Source: CAVRAZ01 sp963719135
GTDB taxonomy: Bacteria; Pseudomonadota; Gammaproteobacteria; DSM-19610
Assembly: GCA_963719135.1 (NCBI GenBank)
Contig: CAVRAZ010000004.1
Coordinates: forward strand, 186,001-250,000
Length of the DNA: 64,000 nt
Direction of reading: 5' to 3'
Shown: positions 39,948 to 49,099 of the stretch, piece after piece
Numbering within the stretch: position 1 is the first letter of the stretch
Layout: each line of letters opens with the position of its first letter
Notes under the pieces: model-generated
The model's input: only the letters and a program-made list of their open reading frames with translations
Database searches by the model: none
Told to the model about the DNA's origin: nothing
Translations under genes and position numbers: made by a program

Positions 39948-40004
39948 TTTGTCACCGACCCCTTTTCCTCTGTTATGTTTTGTGACCGATCCCTTTTGCT
40001 CTGT
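39948..40004 (+). repeat. Pair of 26-bp direct repeats
   Basis: 39948-39973 and 39979-40004 have the form TTTGTnACCGAnCCCTTTTn then CTCTGT, with three differences in 26 bp, and start 31 bp apart, about three helical turns. They end 19 bp before the -35 at 40024, a position that fits an activator or repressor site, although they may be a repeat of another kind. Confidence 0.5.
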
Positions 40005-40023
40005 CCCTGAACGACGACGCCCC

Positions 40024-40052
40024 TTGACAGATCGCGATTATCCACCATAACT
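40024..40052 (+). promoter_or_regulatory. Sigma-70-type promoter of the cytochrome-porin gene
   Basis: TTGACA (40024-40029) and ATAACT (40047-40052), 17 bp apart. The ATG is 163 bp downstream, leaving a long 5' leader. Confidence 0.5.
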
Positions 40053-40214
40053 AGACGGGTACCCGTATCGGCGACGCGACATTGGAACAATTTGTTGTAC
40101 CGGTGCAACGGGTGTGGGGTAACAGGGAAATCGTCAATTGGGTGCCGGCCCCTGTGCCTGATGGAGATCCCAGGTTTTTTTGTGAATGCCAGATACGGCG
40201 TGGAGGAACAGTTA

Positions 40215-41585
40215 ATGAAGTCAGACCAGCAAGCGTGCACGTTTTTCGTCTCGCACAGGAGAGCATTTTGGTTTTCGGTAATGGCGTTGTGCAGCCTGAT
40301 GCTGACAACGCCGGCTCAGGCCGTGCCCAGTTTCGCGCGTCAGACCGGATTGGCCTGCACGTCCTGCCACACGGTGTTTCCGGAGCTGACGCCCTTCGGC
40401 CGCAGTTTCAAGCTGCACGGCTACACACTCACCGGCATCGGGCAGATCTCCGCGGAGTCGTCGCGGTCCGTAAGCGCCCTGACGCTGAACACGATCCCGC
40501 CGCTCTCGGCGATGCTGCAGGTGTCCTATACGCACGTGCAGAATTCGCCGCCCGGCAGGCAGAATGACGATGTGCAGTTTCCGCAGGAGTTCAGTCTCTT
40601 CTATGCGGGCGCGATCAGTGACCATGCCGGTTCCTTCGCCCAGATGACGTACGAACAGGCATCCGGCAATTTCGGCTGGGACAATACCGACATCCGCTAC
40701 GCCAACGATACCGCCGATCACCGCGTCCACTACGGGCTGACGCTGAACAATTCGCCGACCGTGCAGGACCTGTGGAACACCGGGCCGGTGTGGGGCTATC
40801 CCTGGTCGGGTCCGGGCGACGCCGCGCCGGCGGGGCCCAGTGTGGAACCCTTTATCGGGTCGGAAAACTTCGTGGCGCTGAACTCGGGCGGCCTGGGCGT
40901 ATACGGGATGTGGAACGAGACGATCTACGGTGAACTGACCCTGTACCGTTCGGCGCACGTCGGCACGGCGGCGCCCGACGGCGGCAGCAATCAGACGATC
41001 ATCGGTGTCGCGCCCTACTGGCGCCTGGCCTGGCAGCATTCGGGTTCGAACGGCGACAACCTGATGATCGGCACCTACGGTATGTGGGCCAAGTTTCATC
41101 CCAGCGATGTCACCGGGCCGCGCGACCGCTACGTCGATATGGCGCTCGACACGCAATACGAGCACTTCATGAGCAGCGGGGATTCGGTGTCGGCGCACGC
41201 CGCCTATACCCACGAAGATCAGGACCTGCATTCCACCGGCACCATTGAGTCGTTGAACTTCGATTCCGTCAAGCTGGACGGTACCTACCATTGGGGCAGT
41301 CATGCCACCGGGACGCTGGGCTATTTCAATACCTGGGGCAATTCGGATGCCTATTACCCCGACTACGTGAACAGCGACGGCGAGCCCCTGAATCCGACCG
41401 CCAGCGGGGCCGACAAATTCAGTCCCGACAGCAGCGGATGGATGGCGCAGTTATCCTATCATCCGTGGGAAAACACCAAGCTGACCATACAGTACACGGG
41501 GTACAACAAGCTGGATGGCTCCAGCAGCAGTCACAACACGACCGACAACAACACCCTGTATTTCCTTGCTTGGCTCGTGTTCTAG
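40215..41585 (+). CDS. Cyc2-like outer-membrane cytochrome c-porin fusion
   Basis: 456 aa. The start is ATG 40215 after GGAGGA; the frame is open further upstream but lacks a start signal. Residues about 15-35 are a signal peptide. A single haem site, Cys48-Thr-Ser-Cys51-His52, lies in AVPSFARQTGLACTSCHTVF followed by PELTPFGRSFKLHGYTLTG, which fits the A-x-P-x-FARQTG-x-x-C-x-x-C-H pattern of Cyc2-type iron oxidases. The remainder is a Gly/aromatic-rich beta-barrel of about 16 strands ending YFLAWLVF, the C-terminal Phe signal for outer-membrane insertion. Such proteins are predicted to carry electrons across the outer membrane; Fe(II) oxidation is established for Cyc2 but not for every relative, so the substrate here is open. 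Confidence 0.75.
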   Translation: MKSDQQACTFFVSHRRAFWFSVMALCSLMLTTPAQAVPSFARQTGLACTSCHTVFPELTPFGRSFKLHGYTLTGIGQISAESSRSVSALTLNTIPPLSAMLQVSYTHVQNSPPGRQNDDVQFPQEFSLFYAGAISDHAGSFAQMTYEQASGNFGWDNTDIRYANDTADHRVHYGLTLNNSPTVQDLWNTGPVWGYPWSGPGDAAPAGPSVEPFIGSENFVALNSGGLGVYGMWNETIYGELTLYRSAHVGTAAPDGGSNQTIIGVAPYWRLAWQHSGSNGDNLMIGTYGMWAKFHPSDVTGPRDRYVDMALDTQYEHFMSSGDSVSAHAAYTHEDQDLHSTGTIESLNFDSVKLDGTYHWGSHATGTLGYFNTWGNSDAYYPDYVNSDGEPLNPTASGADKFSPDSSGWMAQLSYHPWENTKLTIQYTGYNKLDGSSSSHNTTDNNTLYFLAWLVF

Positions 41586-41598
41586 GTAGTGCAGCCCG

Positions 41599-41631
41599 GG
41601 TGGAGGGATCGGGACGCGATTCCTCCACCCC
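41599..41631. terminator. Hairpin between convergent genes
   Basis: GGGTGGAGG and CCTCCACCC form a 9-bp stem, extended inward by GATCG/CGATT with one mismatch. It lies 14 bp after the cytochrome-porin stop and serves a gap between converging genes. There is no T-run. Confidence 0.5.
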
Positions 41632-41757
41632 CATCTGCCATGGCGCGAGGGTTCCTCCCTTGCAAACCCGGCACAGAGCCTGGTGCCCACGCGTGTCCGG
41701 ACAAACCGCCGTTTCCGCCGAGTCGGTGACGTTGCGGGCTTGTGCGGCCGGATGCCG

Positions 41758-42204
41758 CTACTGCCGGCGGCGGCGTTCGTCCGGCACACTCCAGAATTTC
41801 TCCATGGCAATGTAGGCATAGGAAACCGACCAGCCGATCAGCAGCAGGCCGTTCAGCGCTTCCGCGCCTGCCAGCAGTCGGATCGGACCCATCGGCGTCA
41901 GATCGCCGAATCCCAGCGACGTGTAGGTTTCGGCGGAAAAGTACAGGCAGTTCTTGAAGGATATGTCGACGACGCCGCCCAGAGTACCGGTGTCCAGGTA
42001 CCTGATCAGCACGAAGAGGGCCGATCCGTAAATCGCGATTTCAAGCGCATGCGCGATGAATGCGGCGAAGAAGACGGCCAGCAATTTATCGCGACCCGGC
42101 GTGCCGAGTGACGGCAGCCGCTGGTTGACGGCGCGAAGCACCTCGAAATGCAATACCGTTGTCGACGCGATGAGCAGGACGCACGAGAGTATGACGATCA
42201 GCAT
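41758..42204 (-). CDS. Two-TM potassium channel protein
   Basis: 148 aa. The core has hydrophobic helices at about residues 1-20, 42-66 and 107-130, with a pore loop between the last two. The pore reads SAETYTSLGFGDLTP, giving the selectivity filter T-S-L-G-F-G-D, typical of bacterial K+ channels of the Ion_trans_2 family. No RCK/TrkA-N nucleotide-binding domain follows, so it is a small ungated or simply gated pore that must form a tetramer. The start is ATG 42204 (MLIVILSC); the ATG 23 codons upstream lacks support. It is convergent to the cytochrome-porin gene. Confidence 0.85.
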   Translation of the reverse strand: MLIVILSCVLLIASTTVLHFEVLRAVNQRLPSLGTPGRDKLLAVFFAAFIAHALEIAIYGSALFVLIRYLDTGTLGGVVDISFKNCLYFSAETYTSLGFGDLTPMGPIRLLAGAEALNGLLLIGWSVSYAYIAMEKFWSVPDERRRRQ

Positions 42205-42384
42205 GGAAGCCTCGCAGGCGATCCGAATCGATAGGCGTGACCGGCAGACGGGTGAATCCCCGTACCGGTCCACCTATGGATCACGGATTCCGGCAAATGT
42301 TTCACGGCGCGGCGGCTTTGTGATTGCACCGCGGCCCGGTTAGCATTGACGGGTGACCGACAGACCGTCTGGATACCAAACGCG

Positions 42385-43248
42385 GTGGACCTCGATACCT
42401 TCATAGCCACCTACGCAACCGCGATCCGTCTGAGTTGCTTCTTCGGCGTCTTCGCCGCGATGGCGATCTGGGAACTGCTCGCGCCGCGGCGGATGCTGCA
42501 CGCGTCGAAGGCCGTGCGCTGGGCCAACAATATCGGGCTGGTGGTGTTCAACACACTGCTGCTGCGACTGGTCTTTCCGGCGGCGGCGCTGGGAATGGCG
42601 GCCTGGGCCGGGGCGCGCGGGTTCGGGCTGTTCAACGTGATCGACGCGCCGTACTGGCTGGCGGTGGCGGGGTCGGCGCTGGTGCTGGATTTTTTCATCT
42701 GGCTGCAGCACGTGATGGTGCACGCGATTCCGTTGCTGTGGCGGCTGCACCGCGTGCACCACGCCGATCTCGATTTCAACGTCACCACCGGCGCGCGGTT
42801 TCACCCGCTGGAAATCCTGTTGTCGATGCTGATCAAGTTCGCGGTGATTCTGCTGCTGGGGCCGCCGCTGGCGGCGGTGGTGCTATTCGAGGTGATTCTC
42901 AACGCGACCTCGATGTTCAATCATTCCAACGTACGGCTGCCGCTCGCACTCGACCGCGTGCTGCGGCTGGTGCTGGTGACGCCCGACATGCACCGGGTGC
43001 ACCACTCGATCGAGGACGACGAGACCAACAGCAATTTCGGCTTCAACCTGCCCTGGTGGGACCGGCTGTTCGGTACCTACCGCGCCCAGCCGCGCGCCGG
43101 GCACGAGGCGATGATCATCGGCATCCGCACGTTCCGCGAGGCCAAATGGTGCAGTTGGCTGCCGGGGATGCTCGCGATTCCGTTCGTGGGGAGCGTGCGC
43201 GATTACGCCATCAACCGGCGGCGGTGGGAGCAGGGCGGTGAACGCTAG
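42385..43248 (+). CDS. Sterol desaturase / fatty acid hydroxylase family protein
   Basis: 287 aa. An integral-membrane di-iron enzyme of the fatty acid hydroxylase superfamily. The His-box set is complete: HVMVH (about residue 110), HRVHH (about 125) and a second HRVHH (about 210), with HSNVR between. Four or so membrane helices surround the boxes. The start is uncertain: GTG 42385 gives MDLDTFIATYATAIRLSCFF, which matches the usual N-terminus of relatives, while TTG 42346 adds 13 residues. It may hydroxylate or desaturate a membrane lipid or hopanoid-type substrate; the real substrate is not shown by sequence. Confidence 0.85.
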   Translation: MDLDTFIATYATAIRLSCFFGVFAAMAIWELLAPRRMLHASKAVRWANNIGLVVFNTLLLRLVFPAAALGMAAWAGARGFGLFNVIDAPYWLAVAGSALVLDFFIWLQHVMVHAIPLLWRLHRVHHADLDFNVTTGARFHPLEILLSMLIKFAVILLLGPPLAAVVLFEVILNATSMFNHSNVRLPLALDRVLRLVLVTPDMHRVHHSIEDDETNSNFGFNLPWWDRLFGTYRAQPRAGHEAMIIGIRTFREAKWCSWLPGMLAIPFVGSVRDYAINRRRWEQGGER

Positions 43249-43310
43249 CAGGCGGTCGAAAAAGACTCAGGCGAATGCGGTCCAAGGCGAACCGCGGAGA
43301 AAAAGCGCAG

Positions 43311-43394
43311 CCTGTAGGTAGGCTGAGGTACGAAGCCCAACGCCGGACCGCTGATCGTCGGGCTTCGCGGTGCTCAGCCCATCGACCTACATGC
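43311..43394. repeat. Intergenic inverted repeat, TAGG...CCTA type
   Basis: GTAGGTAGGCTGAGGTACGA followed by AGCCCAACG is matched by CGTCGGGCTTCG...GCTCAGCCCATCGACCTAC. It is an imperfect inverted repeat of a kind seen in many proteobacterial intergenic regions. Confidence 0.6.
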
Positions 43395-43463
43395 ATGCAA
43401 CGATCAGATGTACACAGCGTACCTGAGCATTTTAAGCCGGTTTTCGACGCAGGGTTGTGCCGC

Positions 43464-43739
43464 GTGAACCTTCTTCGACGGTGTGCCGGAACGGCTGCCC
43501 GGTGGTTGCTGGTCGCCGTGCTCGCCGCCGGCCTCGGTCTGGCGGTTCTGTACCGCGATCGGTTCGACGTGACGTTACTGGCGGCCTGGGTGCGTGACGC
43601 CGGGGTCATTGCGCCGCGGGTGTTCATGCTGGTCTATGCCGTCGCGACGGTGTTGTTTATGCCGCGGTTCGGCGAGCGCTTGCGCGCGGGGCGGTGGTCG
43701 CAGCGGTATCCGATTATTGAGACTCACATAAATCGGTGA
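43464..43739 (+). pseudogene. Truncated TVP38/TMEM64-type membrane protein
   Basis: From GTG 43464 it gives VNLLRRCAGTAARWLLVAVL (the first residue read as Met), then one membrane helix and a second one (VIAPRVFMLVYAVATVLFMP), which match the start of the TVP38/TMEM64 (DedA-like) family. After the conserved Pro the usual glycine-rich repeat is missing: the sequence goes over to unrelated residues (RFGERLRAGRWSQRYP) and stops at 43739, next to an inverted repeat at 43760. This looks like a gene cut off by an old rearrangement. A real 5' start cannot be told. Confidence 0.5.
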
Positions 43740-43759
43740 CACCCGCCCGCCCACGCGGT

Positions 43760-43828
43760 GTCATTCCGGCGCAGGCCGGAATCCATTGGGCCGGCGGTTT
43801 CTGGATCCCGACCTGCGCCGGGATGACG
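43760..43828. repeat. REP-like inverted repeat (GTCATTCCGG... type)
   Basis: The left arm GTCATTCCGGCGCAGGCCGG (43760-43786, continuing AATCCAT) and right arm ATCCCGACCTGCGCCGGGAT (43801-43828) are inverted copies with few mismatches. It is a widespread proteobacterial intergenic repeat class that can fold on either strand. Confidence 0.85.
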
Positions 43829-43857
43829 GCGAAAATTGTCAAGCAGTTATGCAAGCC

Positions 43858-44772
43858 TCAATAATAGCCGTCGATATCGCACGCCTTGCCGATGCAATTT
43901 TCCGCCGGTTCCGGTTGCAGCGTGGTGTGGTCGATAGCGAAACGCGCGTCCAATAGCCGGTGCAGCGCATCGAGCACGCGCGCCCAGTCGTCCAGATGTC
44001 GCATGTTCACGTGCGCCGACAGCGCGCGCGAGCCGGACGACAGCGTCCAGACGTGCAGGTCGTGGACGGCGACGATATCCGGGTCCACGTCCAGCATCGC
44101 CTGCCGCACCTGGGCGATGTCAACGTCGCCCGGCACGCCTTCCATGACCACATGCAGGGTTTCCAGCAGCAGCCGCGTCGACGAGACCAGTATCAGCGCG
44201 CAGATCAGCAGTGACAGGAGCGGGTCGATGGCCATCCAGCCGGTGAGCCAGATGACGACGCCGGCGGTCACCGCCGCGACCGATCCCAGCAGGTCGCCGA
44301 TCACGTGCAACAGCGCGCCGCGCGTGTTCAGGGTCTGTTCGCCGCGCGCGAGCAGCGCAGCCACCGCCAGATTGATGACCAGACCGAGCGCGCCGACCAG
44401 CATGACGCTGCCGGCCTCGACGTCGACCGGGGTCTGCAGGCGTCCGATGGCGGCGATGCCGATGGCGGCGACGACCAGGTACATGAACAGCACGTTGGCC
44501 AGCGCGCCCACGACCTCGGCCCGCTGCAGACCGTAACTGTGCCGTTCGGTCGGCGGAAAGCCTGACACCCAGGCGGCCAGCGCGCCGATGGCCAGCGAGG
44601 CGCTGTCGGTGACCATGTGCGCCGCGTCGCCCATCAGCGCCAGCGAGTTCGCCAGCCACCCAGCGACGGCTTCGACCACGGCGAATCCGGCCGTGATCGC
44701 CAGAGCGGTCAGCAATCTGGGCGAGGCGGTGTCGGGGCGGGTATGACTATGGTTGTCGCGGTGATGGGACAT
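43858..44772 (-). CDS. Cation diffusion facilitator (metal/H+ antiporter)
   Basis: 304 aa. A six-helix inner-membrane exporter that exchanges cytoplasmic divalent metal ions (Zn, Co or similar) for protons. The membrane metal site is seen in NSLALMGDAAHMVTDSASL (Asp and His-x-x-x-Asp) and in the paired HVIGDLLGSVAAV. The cytoplasmic C-terminal domain (VHDLHVWTLSSG, ALSAHVNM) is a CDF dimerisation domain with likely metal-binding His and Asp residues. Length and motifs are closest to the ZitB/CzcD group. The start is ATG 44772 (MSHHRDNHSHTRPD), which adds a short His-rich N-terminus; upstream codons lack support. Confidence 0.93.
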   Translation of the reverse strand: MSHHRDNHSHTRPDTASPRLLTALAITAGFAVVEAVAGWLANSLALMGDAAHMVTDSASLAIGALAAWVSGFPPTERHSYGLQRAEVVGALANVLFMYLVVAAIGIAAIGRLQTPVDVEAGSVMLVGALGLVINLAVAALLARGEQTLNTRGALLHVIGDLLGSVAAVTAGVVIWLTGWMAIDPLLSLLICALILVSSTRLLLETLHVVMEGVPGDVDIAQVRQAMLDVDPDIVAVHDLHVWTLSSGSRALSAHVNMRHLDDWARVLDALHRLLDARFAIDHTTLQPEPAENCIGKACDIDGYY

Positions 44773-44917
44773 GGTCCAGCCGGAATCCACGGGTACGCCA
44801 AGCTTCCGGCGGCGGGTGGGTGTTGTCAAATCCTGGCAGGGGATCCTCCGCAAACCGGACGGGGAACAGTGTTCTGTCGCCCCGAGTTTCCCGCGCGGTT
44901 TTTGGGCCCGGTCTGGA

Positions 44918-45003
44918 TTACTCGCTGCGCTCGCCCTTCGGGCCGCACTTCGTGCGTTCAGCGTGCTTCGCGCTGTTGTCCGGCCTTCGCCGGATGGCGA
45001 AAC
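44918..45003. repeat. Dispersed repeat, copy 2
   Basis: About 86 bp, roughly 80% identical by eye to 28970-29056; shared blocks include GTGCTTCGCGCT and CCTTCGCCGG. It lies between the CDF gene and pntB. The left inverted arm seen in copy 1 is missing here. Confidence 0.6.
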
Positions 45004-45064
45004 GGGGTGTGATCAGGCTTTCCTTCGCGTTCCCGGCGTTACCATGCGGTTGAACGATACTTGA

Positions 45065-45130
45065 CCTTTGCGTGCCTTCGCGCGATTTGCGGTAAAAAGG
45101 GTTTTAACCTTCGCGTCCTTCGCGGTTAAT
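45065..45130. repeat. Two AAGG-type repeat units in tandem
   Basis: 45065-45097 (reverse complement TTTTACCGCAAATCGCGCGA followed by AGG) and 45108-45130 (reverse complement ATTAACCGCGAAGGACGCGA followed by AGG) are two same-strand units of the family described at 20709-21144. They lie 13-80 bp downstream of the pntB stop. Confidence 0.65.
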
Positions 45131-45142
45131 CAAACCGAACCG

Positions 45143-46506
<1,364 letters not shown>

Positions 46507-46510
<4 letters not shown>

Positions 46511-46800
46511 TTGCCGGTCCCCTTGCTGCTCTTGAACATCTCGAGCATGCGCTCGGTGACCACGTAGCCGCCGACCGCGTTGCCCGCGGCCAGCACCACG
46601 CCGATGAACCCGACGAAGGTTTCCATGCCGGTTTCGGCATGACCGAGCGCGACCATGGCGCCGACCACGACGATGCCGTGCACGAAGTTGGACCCGGACA
46701 TCAGCGGGGTGTGCAGGATGACTGGTACGCGTGAAATGACTACGTAGCCGGTGAACGCCGCCAGCATGAATATATAGAGTGCCGTGAATCCTTCGATCAT
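46507..46800 (-). CDS. pntA2: NAD(P) transhydrogenase, alpha subunit part 2
   Basis: A 97-aa membrane protein with about three helices (MIEGFTALYIFMLAAFTGYV; FVHGIVVVGAMVALGH; FVGFIGVVLAAGNAVGGYVV), the membrane portion of the alpha subunit. In many bacteria this part is fused to the soluble part in a single pntA, while in this one they are separate genes, the three-gene (Rhodospirillum-like) arrangement. Its ATG (46800) overlaps the pntA1 stop and its own stop overlaps pntB, both as ATGA. Confidence 0.92.
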
Positions 46801-47924
46801 GAGCCTTCCACCTGTGCGCGCGTCGGTGCGTGGAGTATTTGACCGTCGCGCGTCAACGCGCTGCCGGCGATCACTTCGTCGTCCCAGTCGGGGTTGAATT
46901 CGCCGTCCTTGATCATGGGCGAGAAGAAGTTCAGCAGGTTGCGGGCGTACATTTCGCTGGCGTTGACCGGAAGTTCGCTTGGCACGTTGAGTGGGCCGTA
47001 TACCAGCACGCCCTGGTGTTCGATCTTCCGGCCCGGCACGGTCGCTTCGCAGTTGCCGCCGCCTTCGGCCGCCAGGTCGATGATGACCGCGCCCGGTTTC
47101 ATGCGTTCGACCGCCGCCTTGCTGATGATGCGGGGCGAGGGCCTGCCGGGGATGGCCGCCGTGGTGATGACCACGTTGGATGCGGCGATGTGATCCTCCA
47201 GCACCGCCTGCTGCTTCTGTTTTTCCTCGTCGGTGAGTTCGCGCGCATAGCCGCCGGTACCCTCGGCCGACACGCCCGTGTCGACGAACTTGGCGCCTAG
47301 CGACTGCACCTGTTCGCGGGTCGCCGAACGCACGTCGTAACCTTCGACCAGCGCGCCCAGGCGCCGGGCGGTGGCGATGGCCTGCAGGCCGGCGACGCCG
47401 GCGCCAATCACCAGCACCTTCGCTGGCCGGATGGTGCCGGCCGCCGTGGTCAGCATCGGGAAGAACACGCTGCTGAGGTCCGCGGCCATCAGCACAGCCT
47501 TGTAGCCGGCCACCGCCGCCTGCGAGGACAGCACGTCCATGCTTTGGGCGCGCGATATGCGCGGCACCAGCTCCATGGCGAAACTCAGGATCCTGCGGTC
47601 GCGCAGCCGGGCGACGCGTTCTGGGTAGCGAAACGGCAGCATCATGCCGGCGACGACACAACCTTCCTTCATGGCGGCGATTTCGCTTTCGGTGGGCGGT
47701 TGGACCCTGAAGATGACATCGGCCTCGCGGTACAGCGCGTCGGCGCCATCCAGAATGGTCGCCGACGCGTAGTCGGAGTCGGCGAAATGACAGCCGGCCC
47801 CGGCTCCGGATTCCACCAGAATCTGGACACCGAGCTTGGCGAACCGGTCCGCCATGGCGGGAACCAGCGCCACCCGGCGCTCACCCGCGAACGTTTCCCT
47901 GGGTACAGCCACTTTCAATGGCAT
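46797..47924 (-). CDS. pntA1: NAD(P) transhydrogenase, alpha subunit part 1 (NAD-binding)
   Basis: A 375-aa soluble domain I that binds NAD(H). The N-terminal alanine-dehydrogenase-like half (PLKVAVPRETFAGERRVALV) is followed by the nucleotide-binding fold (KVLVIGAGVAGLQAIATARR and EGYDVRS). The segments ITTAAIPGRPSPRIIS and VIIDLAAEGGGNCEAT are family signatures; the first shapes the mobile loop that contacts domain III. ATG 47924 is used. Domain I lacks membrane helices, in accord with the separate pntA2. First gene of the operon. Confidence 0.95.
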   Translation of the reverse strand: MPLKVAVPRETFAGERRVALVPAMADRFAKLGVQILVESGAGAGCHFADSDYASATILDGADALYREADVIFRVQPPTESEIAAMKEGCVVAGMMLPFRYPERVARLRDRRILSFAMELVPRISRAQSMDVLSSQAAVAGYKAVLMAADLSSVFFPMLTTAAGTIRPAKVLVIGAGVAGLQAIATARRLGALVEGYDVRSATREQVQSLGAKFVDTGVSAEGTGGYARELTDEEKQKQQAVLEDHIAASNVVITTAAIPGRPSPRIISKAAVERMKPGAVIIDLAAEGGGNCEATVPGRKIEHQGVLVYGPLNVPSELPVNASEMYARNLLNFFSPMIKDGEFNPDWDDEVIAGSALTRDGQILHAPTRAQVEGS

Positions 47925-48132
47925 AGGCCTTTGACTCCGAATGCTGGTCGGCCGGGGGGCGGCCTCGCAAAAATTCCTTACACGGGGCGATGATGTCTGG
48001 ACTTAACGTCAGGATTCAGAGCGTCGTCCGCAAAGCGCATCATGATAGCCGATCTGTTCCCGCAAGGAAATCTTCGCGCCCCAGGATGACGAAACGGTGA
48101 ATTGTATTGTCCAACCGTTTACAAACAGGGCG

Positions 48133-48163
48133 TTTTTTGGGATAAGCTTGTTGTCCCAAAAAA
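48133..48163. promoter_or_regulatory. Perfect 10-bp inverted repeat upstream of the HNH gene
   Basis: TTTTTTGGGA (48133-48142) and TCCCAAAAAA (48154-48163) are exact inverted copies with an 11-bp spacer, 30 bp before the GTG start of the HNH gene. It is AT-rich and could be an operator or a weak two-way terminator. Confidence 0.5.
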
Positions 48164-48193
48164 TAAACAGCTTTTATTGCCTGGGGAACCGCC

Positions 48194-48787
48194 GTGTACG
48201 ATCTGCGTCATCAAGTGCTGCGCACTGACGCGTCCGGCATGCCATTGGAATGGGTGAATTACCAGGACGCGGTGCGCCTCTACCATCTCGGGCAGGTGGC
48301 CTACAGTTGTGGCAGCCTGCTGTACCGGGTGCGCGGAGGCGTTTGTGCCAGGACCGGACAGCGCAGCTTCATCGACGTCAATTCCATTATCGCCACCTAC
48401 GGTTATAACCATGCGCTGATGAAGGCGCGCGACACTTATACGCCGCCGCTCAACAATCCGGCGTTATTCAAGCGCGATGCGTACCTGTGCCTTTATTGCG
48501 GCGAGCATTTTCCGATCCGCGACCTGTCGCGGGACCATGTCACGCCGCTCAGCCAGGATGGGCAGGATAATTGGACCAATGTCGTCACCGCCTGTCGCCG
48601 CTGCAACAACCACAAGGCCGGACGCAGCCCGGAACAGGCGGACATGGAGTTGATCGCTGTGCCGTTCCGGCCGACGCATGCCGAATACATCTATTTGCAA
48701 GGCAAGCGCGTGCTGGCCGATCAGATGGCGTTTCTCAAGGCCCATTTCCCGCGTTCCAGTCCGCTGCACAATCGGTTGGAGATGTAG
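48194..48787 (+). CDS. HNH endonuclease-family protein
   Basis: 197 aa. The C-terminal half holds a complete HNH zinc-finger nuclease motif: CLYCGEHFPIRDLSRDHVTP with a downstream TNVVTACRRCNNHKAGR, that is Cys-x2-Cys, the catalytic Asp-His pair, the structural Asn, a second Cys-x2-Cys and His. The N-terminal half (WVNYQDAVRLYHLGQVAYSC) resembles the conserved lead segment of the stand-alone HNH proteins common in Proteobacteria. The GTG start at 48194 is preceded by GGGG. No integrase, phage or restriction gene is adjacent, so this is not an obvious mobile endonuclease; its DNA target is unknown. Confidence 0.88.
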   Translation: MYDLRHQVLRTDASGMPLEWVNYQDAVRLYHLGQVAYSCGSLLYRVRGGVCARTGQRSFIDVNSIIATYGYNHALMKARDTYTPPLNNPALFKRDAYLCLYCGEHFPIRDLSRDHVTPLSQDGQDNWTNVVTACRRCNNHKAGRSPEQADMELIAVPFRPTHAEYIYLQGKRVLADQMAFLKAHFPRSSPLHNRLEM

Positions 48788-48800
48788 GTTGCGGGGGGTG

Positions 48801-49068
48801 TCAACCGCGAAGGACGCGAAGGGAGAACTCCTTAACCACAAAGAACACGACAAATAATTGTGTGACCCGCGGCCTGCGCGGTGTTCCGTGATGAGAGACG
48901 CCGCGATTGATGGGCGACGGACCTCAGGCAACCCTCCCGCGCGCGGGCTGCGCGAGTCGGGCGCGCGCCTCCACGGGCCGGACGGCACGCTCCAGGGTTT
49001 CGTGATCATGGTTACCTTTGTGCTCTTCGTGCTCTTTGTGGTTACGAGGGTTCTCCCTTCGCGGTTGA
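48801..49068. repeat. Inverted pair of dispersed AAGG-type repeats
   Basis: The left arm (48801-48853) reads TCAACCGCGAAGGACGCGAA, then GGGAGAACTCCTTAACCACAA-type sequence. The right arm (49015-49068) is close to its reverse complement, ending CTTCGCGGTTGA. About 160 bp of GC-rich non-coding sequence lies between. It fills the 312-bp gap between the HNH and fructosamine kinase genes. Confidence 0.75.
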
Positions 49069-49099
49069 AACTGTTCTCAGGCGCTCCCGGAATCTACCC

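Larger units (their letters stand above)
39561..40214. other. Regulatory interval upstream of the cytochrome-porin gene
   Basis: No gene is supported. It carries a pair of direct repeats (39948-40004) and a good promoter (40024-40052), both placed to serve the cytochrome-porin gene. The first part, 39561-39900, shows nothing recognisable beyond the aldolase upstream region. Confidence 0.5.
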
